This document shows positions 18,760 to 27,067 of a stretch of DNA of 64,000 nucleotides, piece by piece (position 1 is the stretch's first letter; the number at the start of each line of letters is the position of its first letter). A model generated the notes under the pieces. It saw nothing but the letters and a program-made list of their open reading frames with translations, ran no database searches and was not told the DNA's origin. The translations under genes were made by a program, and so were the position numbers. Source of the stretch: Myxococcaceae bacterium (GTDB taxonomy: Bacteria; Myxococcota; Myxococcia; Myxococcales; Myxococcaceae). The stretch lies in contig JADGRA010000014.1 of the NCBI GenBank assembly GCA_017881265.1, forward strand, positions 124,001 through 188,000, read 5' to 3'.

Positions 18760-19554
18760 ATGCACTCGCCCTTCTTCCAGGGACTGCGCCCCACGCTGCA
18801 CATCGCCCACCGCGGCGGCTCGGCGCTAGCGCCAGAAAACACCCGGGTGGCGTTTGACGCGGCCGTCCAGCGCTGGCGCACGGACATGCTGGAGCTGGAC
18901 GTCCACCTCACCCGGGACGGGGACTTGGTGGTGACCCATGACCCCACCTTGCAGCGGTGCACGGACGGCGAGGGCCGCATTGTGGACTTCAGCCTGGTCG
19001 AATTGCAGCGGCTGGACGCCGGCTACCGCTTCACCACTGACGGAGGCAAAACCTTTCCGTTCCGGGGAAAGGGCGTGCGCCTGCCGTCGCTGCGCGAGGT
19101 CCTGCAGGCCTACCCAGGCCTCCGCCTCAACGTAGAATTGAAGCAGGACACGCCGGGGGCGGCGGAGGCGCTGGCGCAGCAGGTGCGCGAGTACGGCGCC
19201 CAGTCCCGGGTGTGCCTCGGCAGCGAGTTGGACGCTGTCGGCGAGAAGTTGCTGGCCCTGCTGCCGGACGTCGTGCACTTCTACCCGCGGGAGGCCCTCA
19301 GCCAGGCCGTGGTGGCCGTGAAGTCCGGGGGGGCCCTGGCGGAGGACAGCCCGTACAGCGTGCTGGACATGCCCTACCGCTTCGGGGACGTCGTCCTGGT
19401 GGACGCCGACTTCCTGGCCGCCACGGCACGGGCCGGCAAGTGGGTCAACGTCTGGACGGTGGACGCCGAGGAGGACATGCGCATCCTGGTGGCCCTGGGC
19501 GTCGGCGGCATCATGACGGACCGCCCGGACCTCTTGCGGCAGGTGCTGGGGTAG
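18760..19554 (+). CDS. Glycerophosphodiester phosphodiesterase
   Basis: Cytoplasmic GDPD-family enzyme (264 residues) hydrolysing glycerophosphodiesters to glycerol-3-phosphate and an alcohol, using a TIM-barrel fold. The catalytic blocks are IAHRGGSALAPENTRVAF (His-Arg, Glu and Asn), then MLELDVHLTRDGDLVVTHDPTL with the metal-binding ExD and the second catalytic His. The C-terminal part shows VNVWTVDAEEDM and GIMTDRPDLL, typical of the family. There is no signal peptide, so it is probably intracellular. The ATG at 18760 is used; the longer open frame upstream to 18367 covers the antisense of the small membrane-protein gene and is rejected. The acyl-CoA thioesterase gene starts 20 bases after the stop, so both may be transcribed together in lipid turnover. 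Confidence 0.93.
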   Translation: MHSPFFQGLRPTLHIAHRGGSALAPENTRVAFDAAVQRWRTDMLELDVHLTRDGDLVVTHDPTLQRCTDGEGRIVDFSLVELQRLDAGYRFTTDGGKTFPFRGKGVRLPSLREVLQAYPGLRLNVELKQDTPGAAEALAQQVREYGAQSRVCLGSELDAVGEKLLALLPDVVHFYPREALSQAVVAVKSGGALAEDSPYSVLDMPYRFGDVVLVDADFLAATARAGKWVNVWTVDAEEDMRILVALGVGGIMTDRPDLLRQVLG

Positions 19555-19574
19555 AGCGCTACTACAGGCCACAC

Positions 19575-20078
19575 ATGCTCAAGCCCAAAGCGCCCGCGGA
19601 CAGCGAGGCGGTGATGACGCAAGTCATTCTCCCCTCGGACGCCAACCCCCTCAACGCCGCCTTCGGTGGGCGCGTCATGGAGTGGATAGACATCTGCGCC
19701 GGGGTGGCGGCCGGGCGCCACTGCCGGCACGCGGTGGTGACGGCCTCCATGGACGACCTGCACTTCCACACCCCCATTCACGTGGGCTGGGTGGTGACGC
19801 TGCGCGCGCGGGTGCTGGCCGCCTTCCACACCTCCATGGAGGTGGGCGTCACCGTGCACGCCGAGGACATGCTGACCGGGGCCCAGCACCTCACCACCAG
19901 CGCGCTGTTGACGTTTGTCGCCCTCAACCCGGACGGTACCAAGGCCCGCGTCCCGCCGCTGCAGCTGCAGACGGAGGCCGAGAAGGCCGCGTTCGCCGAA
20001 GCCCACCTTCGGCGCAAGGCCCGGCTGGAGCGCAAGCAGTCCGGCGGCAGCTGGCAGGCGGCGCTGCTCGGCCGCTGA
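19575..20078 (+). CDS. Acyl-CoA thioesterase (hotdog fold, YciA/BACH type)
   Basis: Hydrolyses acyl-CoA to free fatty acid and CoA. The 167-residue protein begins with a short region (ILPSDANPLNAAFGGRVM) followed by the hotdog helix EWIDICAGVAAGRHC, the family pattern GGxxMxWxD with catalytic Asp. The strand pattern VVTASMDDLHFHTPIHVGWVV and VEVHAEDMLTG-like MEVGVTVHAEDML complete the fold. A basic C-terminal tail (LRRKARLERKQSG) follows. It sits 20 bases after the glycerophosphodiesterase gene on the same strand and converges with the IscA-type gene 6 bases beyond its stop. The chain-length preference is unknown. Confidence 0.88.
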   Translation: MLKPKAPADSEAVMTQVILPSDANPLNAAFGGRVMEWIDICAGVAAGRHCRHAVVTASMDDLHFHTPIHVGWVVTLRARVLAAFHTSMEVGVTVHAEDMLTGAQHLTTSALLTFVALNPDGTKARVPPLQLQTEAEKAAFAEAHLRRKARLERKQSGGSWQAALLGR

Positions 20079-20084
20079 GGGGAC

Positions 20085-20465
20085 CTACGTGGAGAAGGAA
20101 GTCCCGCAGCCGCAGGTGGACTTGGCGTTGGGGTTACTGAATTTGAAGCCGGCGCCGGTGGTGCCCACCACGTAGTCGACTTCGGTGCCGGCCAGGTAGG
20201 TGTTGCTGAGGGCGTCCGTCACCAGCTTCACCCCGTCCTGCTCGCCGGTGAGCTCACCGGGCTGGACGTCCTTCACCAGATTCAAGTCGTAGCCGAAGCC
20301 ACTACAGCCGGCCGGGACGACGCGCACCGCGAGGTAGTAGCCGTCGAACTTTTGCTGCTTCTGGACAGCCTTCACTTGCTCCACCGCGCGCGCGGTGAGG
20401 CGCAAAGGGAAGGCGCCGCCCTGGGTGGAAACGGGCGCCGGGCTGGGGGTGCTTTGAATGTCCAT
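20085..20465 (-). CDS. Iron-sulfur cluster assembly protein, IscA/ErpA (A-type carrier)
   Basis: An A-type carrier that accepts or delivers Fe-S clusters to apoproteins. The 126-residue protein has the three invariant cysteines: one in VVPAGCSGFGYDL and two in the C-terminal CGCG. The middle shows YVVGTTGAGFKFSNPNAKS, the family block before the CGCG. The ATG at 20463-20465 gives the usual length with a short N-terminal extension rich in Pro and Ser; an open frame continues upstream but lacks family similarity. The gene lies 82 bases downstream of the SDR gene on the same strand. IscA, ErpA and HesB cannot be separated by sequence alone, so no symbol is given. Confidence 0.93.
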   Translation of the reverse strand: MDIQSTPSPAPVSTQGGAFPLRLTARAVEQVKAVQKQQKFDGYYLAVRVVPAGCSGFGYDLNLVKDVQPGELTGEQDGVKLVTDALSNTYLAGTEVDYVVGTTGAGFKFSNPNAKSTCGCGTSFST

Positions 20466-20547
20466 GGGCCAAACATATAGCGGCCACACCCGACGGAAGT
20501 CCACGCCACGGGGCCTCCGACGCGCCGCGCCGGGGCCAGGCCCCCCT

Positions 20548-21321
20548 TCAGGGACTCCGGCCCCCCCGCAGCCGGCCACCGTCCACCGCCACCACCTGTC
20601 CGGTGATGTAGTCCGGCCCCGTCAGAAGAAAGCGCACCGTCTCCGCCACGTCCTCCGGCCGGCCGAAGCGCTGCATGGGGATGCGCTGGCGCAGCGCCTC
20701 GCGCTCCGGGCCCGTCATGGCCGCAGGCGGCAGCACCGTGCCGGGGGCGACGGCATTCACCCGCACTGCGGGGGCCAATTCCACGGCCAGCACCTGCGTC
20801 AGCATGGCCAGGGCGGCCTTGGACATGCAGTAGGCGGCATAGCCGGCCCAGGGGACGAAGGCGCCGCCCAAGTCCAGCACGTTGAGGATGTCGCCCGCGC
20901 CGCGCGCCACCATGCCTTGGGCCACCGCGCGCGACAGCCGGAAGGGCGCCCGGGCGTTGAGGCGCCAGACGGCGTCCAGGAGGGCGTCGTCCGTCTGCAG
21001 AAAGGCCGCCCGGTCGAAGCGCCCGGCGCTATTCACCAGCACCGACACCGGCCCCAGGTGCCCTTCAACTAGGGGAAGCAGCGCGTCCAGGGCCGCGTCG
21101 TCGGAGAGGTCCGCCCCGAAGGCCTCGGCCTGGTGCCCGGCGGCCCGCAGGGCGCGCACCAGGGCTGCCGCCTCCTCCGTCGAAGCGTGGTGGTGGATGG
21201 CCACGCTGGCGCCGGCGTCGGCGAGACTCTCGGCGATGGCGCGGCCCAGGCGGATGGCGCCGCCCGTCACCAGCGCCACCCGTCCCTCCAGCCTGCGCTC
21301 GTGTGCGGCCACCCTTGGCAC
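20548..21321 (-). CDS. Short-chain dehydrogenase/reductase, pteridine reductase-like
   Basis: A 257-residue NADP(H)-dependent SDR. The cofactor motif is TGGAIRLGRAIAESL, which is the TGxxxRxG variant characteristic of pteridine reductases (PTR1/FolM) rather than the standard TGxxxGxG. The active site is Y-x3-K in YAAYCMSKAAL with the preceding Asn-rich strand VLVNSAGRF, and the C-terminal block is GQVVAVDGGR. By family it may reduce dihydrobiopterin or dihydrofolate, but substrate is not proven. The start is GTG at 21319-21321. It is divergent from the rhodanese-MoeB gene (72 bases), and pterins are precursors of the molybdopterin made by that pathway, although the link is only suggestive. 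Confidence 0.85.
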   Translation of the reverse strand: MPRVAAHERRLEGRVALVTGGAIRLGRAIAESLADAGASVAIHHHASTEEAAALVRALRAAGHQAEAFGADLSDDAALDALLPLVEGHLGPVSVLVNSAGRFDRAAFLQTDDALLDAVWRLNARAPFRLSRAVAQGMVARGAGDILNVLDLGGAFVPWAGYAAYCMSKAALAMLTQVLAVELAPAVRVNAVAPGTVLPPAAMTGPEREALRQRIPMQRFGRPEDVAETVRFLLTGPDYITGQVVAVDGGRLRGGRSP

Positions 21322-21393
21322 CCTCCGTCCTGCCTACCCCCTCCCCCGGGCTGAGGGGGCCGTCAAAGCCTGTTATACCCAAGGAGCCTCGCC

Positions 21394-22563
21394 ATGCCCT
21401 CCTCGTCCGAGTTGTTGGCCCGCGCCCGGGCCGAGACGTCTGAATTGTCCGTGGAGGAACTGCGCGCGCTTCTGGGCACGGGCGCCCCGGTGACGGTGCT
21501 GGACGTGCGCGAGTCCGAAGAATTCGCCGAGGGGCACCTTCCCGGCGCCGTGCTGCTTCCCCGGGGGTGGCTGGAATTGCGGGTGGAGGCGCTGGTGCCA
21601 CGGGAGGCGCAGCTGGTGGTGTACTGCCAGAGCGGTGTGCGGTCTGCCCTGGCGGCGCAAAGCCTCAGGGCGCTGGGCTACCTGGACGTCCGCAACCTGG
21701 CCGGGGGCTATGGCCGCTGGACGGACGCGGGCTTCCCGACACAGACGCCCGCCGTGCTGCGGGCGGACCAGAAGGCGCGCTACCGGCGCCACCTGACGCT
21801 TCCGGAAGTGGGAGAGGCCGGCCAGGCGAAGCTGCTTTCTGGCCGCGTCCTCATCCTCGGGGCTGGCGGCCTCGGCTCGCCGGCCGCGCTGTACCTGGCC
21901 GCCGCGGGCGTCGGGACACTGGGCATTGTCGACTCGGACGTCGTGGAGGCGAGCAACCTACAGCGTCAGGTGCTGCACACCGTGCACCGCACCGGGCAAC
22001 CGAAGACGCAGAGTGCCCAGGAGGCCATTTCGGCCCTCAACCCGGACGTGCGCGTGGTGGGCTTCCAGGAAAGGCTGACCGCGGCCAACGTGGAACGGAT
22101 TCTGGAGGGCTTCGACGTGGTGCTGGACGGCGGGGACAACTTCCCGACCCGCTACCTCCTCAACGACGCCTGCGTGCTGTTGGGCAAGCCCCTGGTGCAC
22201 GGCAGCGTCTTCCGCTTCGAAGGGCAAGTCACCACGGTGCTCCCGCACCAGGGCCCCTGCTACCGCTGCCTGTACCCGGCGCCACCGCCGGCCGAGCTCG
22301 CACCCTCCTGCGCCGAAGCCGGCGTCCTCGGCGTGCTGCCGGGCGTCATTGGCCTCTTGCAAGCCACCGAAGCGCTGAAGCTGCTGCTCGGGGTGGGGGC
22401 CCCGCTGGTGGGGCGGCTCCTCAGCTACGACGCGCTAGAAGGCCGCTTCCGCGAATTGCAGCTGCGCCGCGACAGCGCGTGCCGTGCCTGTGGCGACGGC
22501 GCCCGGCCCACCCTGCAGGACACCCCCGACGTGTGCGCCCCAGGTGCCCATGCCCGTGCATGA
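21394..22563 (+). CDS. moeB: Rhodanese-MoeB/ThiF fusion (molybdopterin-synthase adenylyltransferase)
   Basis: A 389-residue E1-like enzyme. Residues about 15-120 are a rhodanese domain (VTVLDVRESEEFAEGHLPGA; active-site loop YCQSGVRS with the Cys). From about 130 the ThiF/MoeB domain begins: the ATP-binding LILGAGGLGSPAALYLAAAG, VDSDVVEASNLQRQ, and zinc-binding pairs CYRC and CRAC. The protein should adenylate the C-terminal glycine of MoaD- or ThiS-type sulfur carriers, with the rhodanese domain delivering sulfur. The order rhodanese then ThiF is the reverse of the well-known MOCS3/MoeZ layout. A likely carrier is the MoaD part of the fusion at 46095-46757. The next gene, another rhodanese, starts 14 bases before this stop. 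Confidence 0.9.
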   Translation: MPSSSELLARARAETSELSVEELRALLGTGAPVTVLDVRESEEFAEGHLPGAVLLPRGWLELRVEALVPREAQLVVYCQSGVRSALAAQSLRALGYLDVRNLAGGYGRWTDAGFPTQTPAVLRADQKARYRRHLTLPEVGEAGQAKLLSGRVLILGAGGLGSPAALYLAAAGVGTLGIVDSDVVEASNLQRQVLHTVHRTGQPKTQSAQEAISALNPDVRVVGFQERLTAANVERILEGFDVVLDGGDNFPTRYLLNDACVLLGKPLVHGSVFRFEGQVTTVLPHQGPCYRCLYPAPPPAELAPSCAEAGVLGVLPGVIGLLQATEALKLLLGVGAPLVGRLLSYDALEGRFRELQLRRDSACRACGDGARPTLQDTPDVCAPGAHARA

Positions 22564-22879
22564 GATTGTGCCCCGGGCGCTTCACCAGCAGCTGACGGGC
22601 CCCGGCGAGCGGCCTGTCCTGCTGGACGTGCGCACCCCGGAGGAAAACGCGCGGGTGGCGCTGCCTGACTCCGTCCTCATCCCCCTGCAGGAATTCGGCG
22701 AGCGTCTGGCGGAACTGGAGACGCTCCGGGGCAAGCCGGTGGTGGTGTACTGCCACACCGGCGTGCGCAGCTTCCACGCCGCGGCCTTTCTGGCTTCGCG
22801 CGGCGTCGACGCAGCTTCGCTGGCCGGCGGCATCGACCGCTACGCCGTGGAAGTCGACCCGTCCCTCCCCCGCTACTAA
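22550..22879 (+). CDS. Single-domain rhodanese (sulfurtransferase)
   Basis: A 109-residue rhodanese-fold protein. The active-site loop is VVYCHTGVRSFHAA with catalytic Cys; the Asp-Val-Arg motif LLDVRTPEENA lies near residue 25. Such proteins move sulfane sulfur from thiosulfate or persulfides to acceptors. The ATG at 22550 overlaps the end of the rhodanese-MoeB gene by 14 bases, implying translational coupling and use in the same sulfur-transfer pathway. The GNAT-GrpB gene begins 13 bases after its stop. Confidence 0.92.
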   Translation: MPVHEIVPRALHQQLTGPGERPVLLDVRTPEENARVALPDSVLIPLQEFGERLAELETLRGKPVVVYCHTGVRSFHAAAFLASRGVDAASLAGGIDRYAVEVDPSLPRY

Positions 22880-22892
22880 GGAAGGGCCCAGG

Positions 22893-24023
22893 GTGCTTGC
22901 CCCGGGACTGGGGCAGGGCGGCCAGCCCCGCATAGACGCTGCGTCCGGATGGGCGGAAGAGGCACGGTTGGCGAAGATTCGACAGGTCACCGAGGCAGAC
23001 TGGCCCGCACTGAAGGCGACGCGCCTGGCTGCCCTGAAGGACGCACCGCACGCCTTTCGGTCCCGCTACGCACAGGAAGCCCTCCAGCCGGACGAGGCCT
23101 GGCGCGCGCTGGCGGCGGCGCGAGGCGCGAACGCCGACAGCGCCGGCTTCCTTGCCTACGACGGCGACCGTCCCGTGGGGCTTCTGGCGTGCGTCTGGCA
23201 GGACAGACAGCACGGCCTGGTGCGGCTTCAGTCGCTGTGGGTGGCACCGCACGTCCGCCGCGGTGGCGTCGCCTCCGCGCTGGTCGACGCAGCCATTGGC
23301 TGGGCGCGCGACGCGGGCGCGCGCGACTGTGAAGCGGACGTCACCGACGCCAACCACGCCGCCGAAGTCTTCTACTGGCTCCGCGGCTTCCACCGGGTGC
23401 CGGCCCATCCGCCCCGAAACGGCGTCTCCCGCTGGCTGCGGAATGTCCGGCAGACGCCACCCACGCCCTGGCCGGGCGAGGACGAGGCGGTGCAGCTGGT
23501 GGACAGCGACCCAGGGTGGCCGGCCAAGTTCGAGGGCGAGCGACGGCGCCTCACCCCGGTGCTTTCCGCCTGGCTGGATGGCGAGATGGAGCACGTCGGC
23601 AGCACCGCCGTGCCCGGGCTGCTGGCCAAGCCCGTCGTGGACATCATGGCGCCGGTGCACGACCTGGAGGCCGCCTGCGAGGCCATCCCGGTGCTGGAGG
23701 CCTTGGGTTACTTTTACGCGCCCTACCGGCCCCGGATGCACTGGTTTTGCAGTCCCTCCCCGTCGCGGAGGAAATTCCATCTCATCCTGCTTGAGAAGGC
23801 AGAGCCGGAGTGGGCGCGGCGACTGGCGTTTCGCGACTGCTTGCGCGCGGACGCGCGGCGCGCGCGCGAGTACGCCGAACTCAAACGGGAGGCAGCCCGC
23901 CAGCACCCACGGGACCGGGAGTCGTACACGCGAGCCAAGGCCTCCTTCGTCGAGTCAGCCACCGATGAAGCACTGCGCCGCGGGGTGGCCGGACAGAGCG
24001 CACCTCGGACCCCCGCGCGGTGA
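22893..24023 (+). CDS. Fusion of GNAT acetyltransferase and GrpB (UPF0157) nucleotidyltransferase-like domain
   Basis: A 376-residue two-domain protein. Residues about 28-170 are a GNAT N-acetyltransferase: LQSLWVAPHVRRGGVASALVDAAIGWAR carries the acetyl-CoA-binding R-x-x-G-x-A motif in shortened form. Residues about 190-365 are a GrpB/UPF0157 domain with EHVGSTAVPGLLAKPVVDIM, the nucleotidyltransferase-like GS motif. Both halves are read in one frame without interruption. The start is GTG at 22893 after AAGGAAGG; a TTG at 22968 with GGAAGAGG upstream would remove only the pre-GNAT leader. It converges with the Gln-rich secreted protein, whose stop is immediately adjacent. The substrates of both domains are unknown. 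Confidence 0.85.
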   Translation: MLAPGLGQGGQPRIDAASGWAEEARLAKIRQVTEADWPALKATRLAALKDAPHAFRSRYAQEALQPDEAWRALAAARGANADSAGFLAYDGDRPVGLLACVWQDRQHGLVRLQSLWVAPHVRRGGVASALVDAAIGWARDAGARDCEADVTDANHAAEVFYWLRGFHRVPAHPPRNGVSRWLRNVRQTPPTPWPGEDEAVQLVDSDPGWPAKFEGERRRLTPVLSAWLDGEMEHVGSTAVPGLLAKPVVDIMAPVHDLEAACEAIPVLEALGYFYAPYRPRMHWFCSPSPSRRKFHLILLEKAEPEWARRLAFRDCLRADARRAREYAELKREAARQHPRDRESYTRAKASFVESATDEALRRGVAGQSAPRTPAR

Positions 24024-25283
24024 CTACTTGCTCGTGCCGTCGCCGTGCACCTGCTGCTGCTGCGTCCAGGCGCCCGACAAGACACCGTTGGGGTTGGCGT
24101 TGGGGTCGCTCGTCTGGTAGCTCTTCTTGCCGCTGTCGTCGACCCAAATGTAGCTATGCGTCGCCGAGGCCTTGTAGAGCTGCCCGCTATTCGGGTCTCG
24201 CACCGTTTGCTGTCCGAGCGCGTAGTCGACCATGTCCGAGGCGGCTGTGTGCTGGGCGTTCGCGCTCTGCGCGGCCCGCTGCATCGACATGTCCGTCCCC
24301 CGCTGCATGGTCGACAGGAACTGCTCGTGCAGGTGCTGCTGCATGGTTTGCGACTGCTGGAACTGCTCGTGCTGCTGCTGGCGCAGGGCCTGAGACTGTT
24401 CAAACTGCTGATTCTGGCTTTGCATCTGGGCCATCGCCTGTTGTGACTGTTGAATCCCCGCCTGCACCGTGCGGGTCACCATCTGTGTGTACGCCTCGCT
24501 CCACCGGGGGTTCTCGACAGCCCCTGCGGGTTCGAGCTTTTTCACCGCGTCCTCGAGTTTCCCCTTGGGGGCCCGCACCACCCGGACGTTGGCACCGCAG
24601 TTGTCCGACCAGAAGTTGCGGCCCTGAATGAGCACCGTGTTGCGGGTACAGATGAGCCTGGCGCGCAGCAACGCCTCCATGGGGAACGTCCCATTCTGGT
24701 AGCGCACCCGGGCCTGAGCTATCTCGCCGTGCTGGGTGGTGTTGGAGGCGTGGGTGCGTGCGTAGTCGGCGCCCATCTGGTTCCAGTGTTCAGTCTCCCG
24801 GTTCAGCCCCTCGACCATGCCCGCGGGCACGGGGAGCTCCTCGACGTATTCGACCTGAAGCATCTCCGCGAGGCGCTGGACAAATTCCGAGGCGCTCATC
24901 TCCCGCGAGAGGGGCAGGCACCCGGGCTGGGTCTTCTGATTCTGAGGGTGCCAGCCGAGGGTGCCCCAGGACCAGTTGAAGCGGGGCAGCTTCTCAAGCA
25001 AGGTGAGGCCGTCTGGGCTGCTGGTGCGAAACACGGCGAAGGGCGCTTGGCCACAGGGATTCCCGTAGGCAACCGCGCCTTGGAAGTGCCAGTCGGCGGG
25101 GATGGCGACGAAGTATGCGTCCAGATTCATCCCGCGGTCGTGGATGGCTTCCACCCGCATTCCAGGGGGTGGCGGCGGCGCACCCGGTGGGACCGCGCCT
25201 GGCTCGCCGCCCCACGCTAGGACGGGACTGACGGCCAGCACTGCTGCGAGTCCTCTGCCGACAAGCTTGGCATTCACGCGCAC
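24024..25283 (-). CDS. Secreted glutamine-rich coiled-coil protein of unknown function
   Basis: A 419-residue exported protein. The GTG start at 25281-25283 has AGGAGG 7 bases upstream and gives a clear signal peptide (GRGLAAVLAVSPVLAWGG). After a short Pro-rich stretch comes an alpha/beta domain of about 200 residues with four cysteines (NPCGQAP, PGCLPL, LICTRN, DNCGAN), probably two disulfides. Residues about 265-350 are dominated by Gln, Ser, Met and His in a long amphipathic run (QQHEQFQQSQTM), likely coiled coil. The C-terminus has QLYKASATHSYIWVDDSGK. No catalytic motif is recognised. It converges on the GNAT-GrpB gene and is divergent from rsmB. Confidence 0.82.
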   Translation of the reverse strand: MRVNAKLVGRGLAAVLAVSPVLAWGGEPGAVPPGAPPPPPGMRVEAIHDRGMNLDAYFVAIPADWHFQGAVAYGNPCGQAPFAVFRTSSPDGLTLLEKLPRFNWSWGTLGWHPQNQKTQPGCLPLSREMSASEFVQRLAEMLQVEYVEELPVPAGMVEGLNRETEHWNQMGADYARTHASNTTQHGEIAQARVRYQNGTFPMEALLRARLICTRNTVLIQGRNFWSDNCGANVRVVRAPKGKLEDAVKKLEPAGAVENPRWSEAYTQMVTRTVQAGIQQSQQAMAQMQSQNQQFEQSQALRQQQHEQFQQSQTMQQHLHEQFLSTMQRGTDMSMQRAAQSANAQHTAASDMVDYALGQQTVRDPNSGQLYKASATHSYIWVDDSGKKSYQTSDPNANPNGVLSGAWTQQQQVHGDGTSK

Positions 25284-25470
25284 GGTGGACCCTCCTGGGA
25301 GAAGCCCGTGAACCCGGCCTTCTTTGGGAAACCTAGCGCTTGCGCCCTCGGAAGGGCCAATCCACCCCGCGTGCGGCCGGCTGGGGAGTCTCCTCAGCAT
25401 CCACCACGGGCGCAGACGGTTGTGCAGCGGCTGGCGCCGCTGGGCTCTGCCCGGTACAAGTGCCGCCCGC

Positions 25471-26946
25471 ATGTCGCGCCCTCCCCCGTCGAGCCGCCGT
25501 GGCACCACCAAGCACGCCCCGCGACGACCCAGCGCGCGTAGCGGCCAGCCCGACGGCAGCCGGAAGGCGCGCAGCGAATTCCGCCGCCTGCGCAGGCGTG
25601 AGGAGGAAAGCGGTGCGCGGCCGGAGCGCCCCGTCCGCGAGGACTTGGTGACGACCGCCTGTCTGGAGGCCTACGGCGCCATCCGCCACGAGGGGCGACT
25701 TGCGGACCGCGCGCTGGAGTACACGCTGCGGCCCAAGCGGCATCTCTACTCCAATGAACGGCGGGCGGTGGCCGAACGCGTCTACGCGCTGGTGCGCCGC
25801 CAGCGCACCGTGGATGCGTTGCTGGAGCACACGGGCCCGGGCTTCGCGCGACTGTCCACCACCGCGCAGGACCGCCTGCGCATTGCCGCCTCCCGCGTCC
25901 TGGACGGCGAGGGCGCGGCCACCGTCGCCAGCGGCATGGGGCTTCCCCCCGAGGAGTTGGGGCTGCTGGACGCGCTGCCCGGCGCACACCGGGCACTTGC
26001 CAAGCTGCCGGAGGTGGAGCGCTTCTCTGTGGAAGCCTCCTTCCCGGACGCCCTGGCCCGGGCCTGGCGGGCGGAATACGGCGAGGAGGCTGTACGGGCG
26101 GCGGCAGCCGTCAACGCCCGCGCTCCCCTCACCATCCGCACCAACACGTTGAAGACGGACCGGGAGGCCCTGCGCGCCCGGCTGCGGACGGAAGGGGTGG
26201 AGGCGACCCCGACGCCGCTCAGCCCCCTCGGCCTGTTTCTCACCGGCCACCAGAATGCCTTTGCCCTGCCCAGCTTCCGGGAGGGCCTATTTGAAATACA
26301 GGACGAGGGGAGCCAGCTTCTGGGACTGATGGTGGACGCCCCGCCCACCCGCGTGGTGGATGCCTGCGCCGGCGCAGGCGGCAAGACGTTGCAACTGGCG
26401 GCGCAGATGAAGAACCGCGGGGAATTGTTCGCCTTGGACATCGACGCCCGGCGCCTGGACGACTTGCGCCGGCGCGCGCGCCGGGCCGGCGTCCACAACA
26501 CCCGCGTGCGCCTCATTCCCGCCGAGGGGCCCGAGGCCCGAGAAGCGCTGCGGGACCTCGAGGCCAGCATGGACCGTGTCCTGGTCGATGCCCCCTGCAC
26601 CGGGACGGGCACGCTGCGACGAAAGCCCGACGCGCGCTACCGCTTCTCAGACGAGATGCTGGCCGAGGCCGTGGCACGCCAGAGTGCGCTACTGGAACAG
26701 TTCGCCCCGCTGGTCAAGCCCGGCGGCCGCATGGTCTACGGCACCTGCAGCGTGCTGCGCGCGGAGAACGAAGCGGTCGTCGAAACCTTCCTCGCGCGCC
26801 ACCCCGAGTTTCGTGTGCTGCCGCCTGCGGACAAGCTGGGGCCCGAGCTGGGTACCCAAGTCACCCGGGGGGACTTCCTCCGCCTCAGCACACACCTGCA
26901 CGGCACGGACGGCTTCTTCGGGGCGCTCCTCCAACGCCAGAAATGA
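25471..26946 (+). CDS. rsmB: 16S rRNA (cytosine-C5) methyltransferase, RsmB/NOP2 family
   Basis: SAM-dependent m5C methyltransferase of 491 residues. After a basic, poorly conserved N-terminus, residues about 60-190 match the NusB-like RNA-binding domain (ALEYTLRPKRHLYSNERRAVAERVYALVRR). The catalytic domain shows the SAM motif VVDACAGAGGKTLQLA, LFALDIDARRL, and the two catalytic cysteines in VDAPCTGTGTLRRKPD and YGTCSVLRAENE. Family members methylate C967 of 16S rRNA (E. coli numbering); other NOP2-type targets are possible. The ATG at 25471 is chosen over a much longer open frame because the upstream part lies in the promoter region shared with the divergent secreted-protein gene. Confidence 0.92.
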   Translation: MSRPPPSSRRGTTKHAPRRPSARSGQPDGSRKARSEFRRLRRREEESGARPERPVREDLVTTACLEAYGAIRHEGRLADRALEYTLRPKRHLYSNERRAVAERVYALVRRQRTVDALLEHTGPGFARLSTTAQDRLRIAASRVLDGEGAATVASGMGLPPEELGLLDALPGAHRALAKLPEVERFSVEASFPDALARAWRAEYGEEAVRAAAAVNARAPLTIRTNTLKTDREALRARLRTEGVEATPTPLSPLGLFLTGHQNAFALPSFREGLFEIQDEGSQLLGLMVDAPPTRVVDACAGAGGKTLQLAAQMKNRGELFALDIDARRLDDLRRRARRAGVHNTRVRLIPAEGPEAREALRDLEASMDRVLVDAPCTGTGTLRRKPDARYRFSDEMLAEAVARQSALLEQFAPLVKPGGRMVYGTCSVLRAENEAVVETFLARHPEFRVLPPADKLGPELGTQVTRGDFLRLSTHLHGTDGFFGALLQRQK

Positions 26947-27067
26947 GCCCCGGCCGCCCGGGCAATTGTCGCGGTCCCGCGAATTCGTCGCACAACCGAC
27001 GGTCCGCCGCCCGGTGCAAAGCTCCTCACCGCTGTGTCCGAGCCGAACCAGCGTTCCAAGGCCCACC

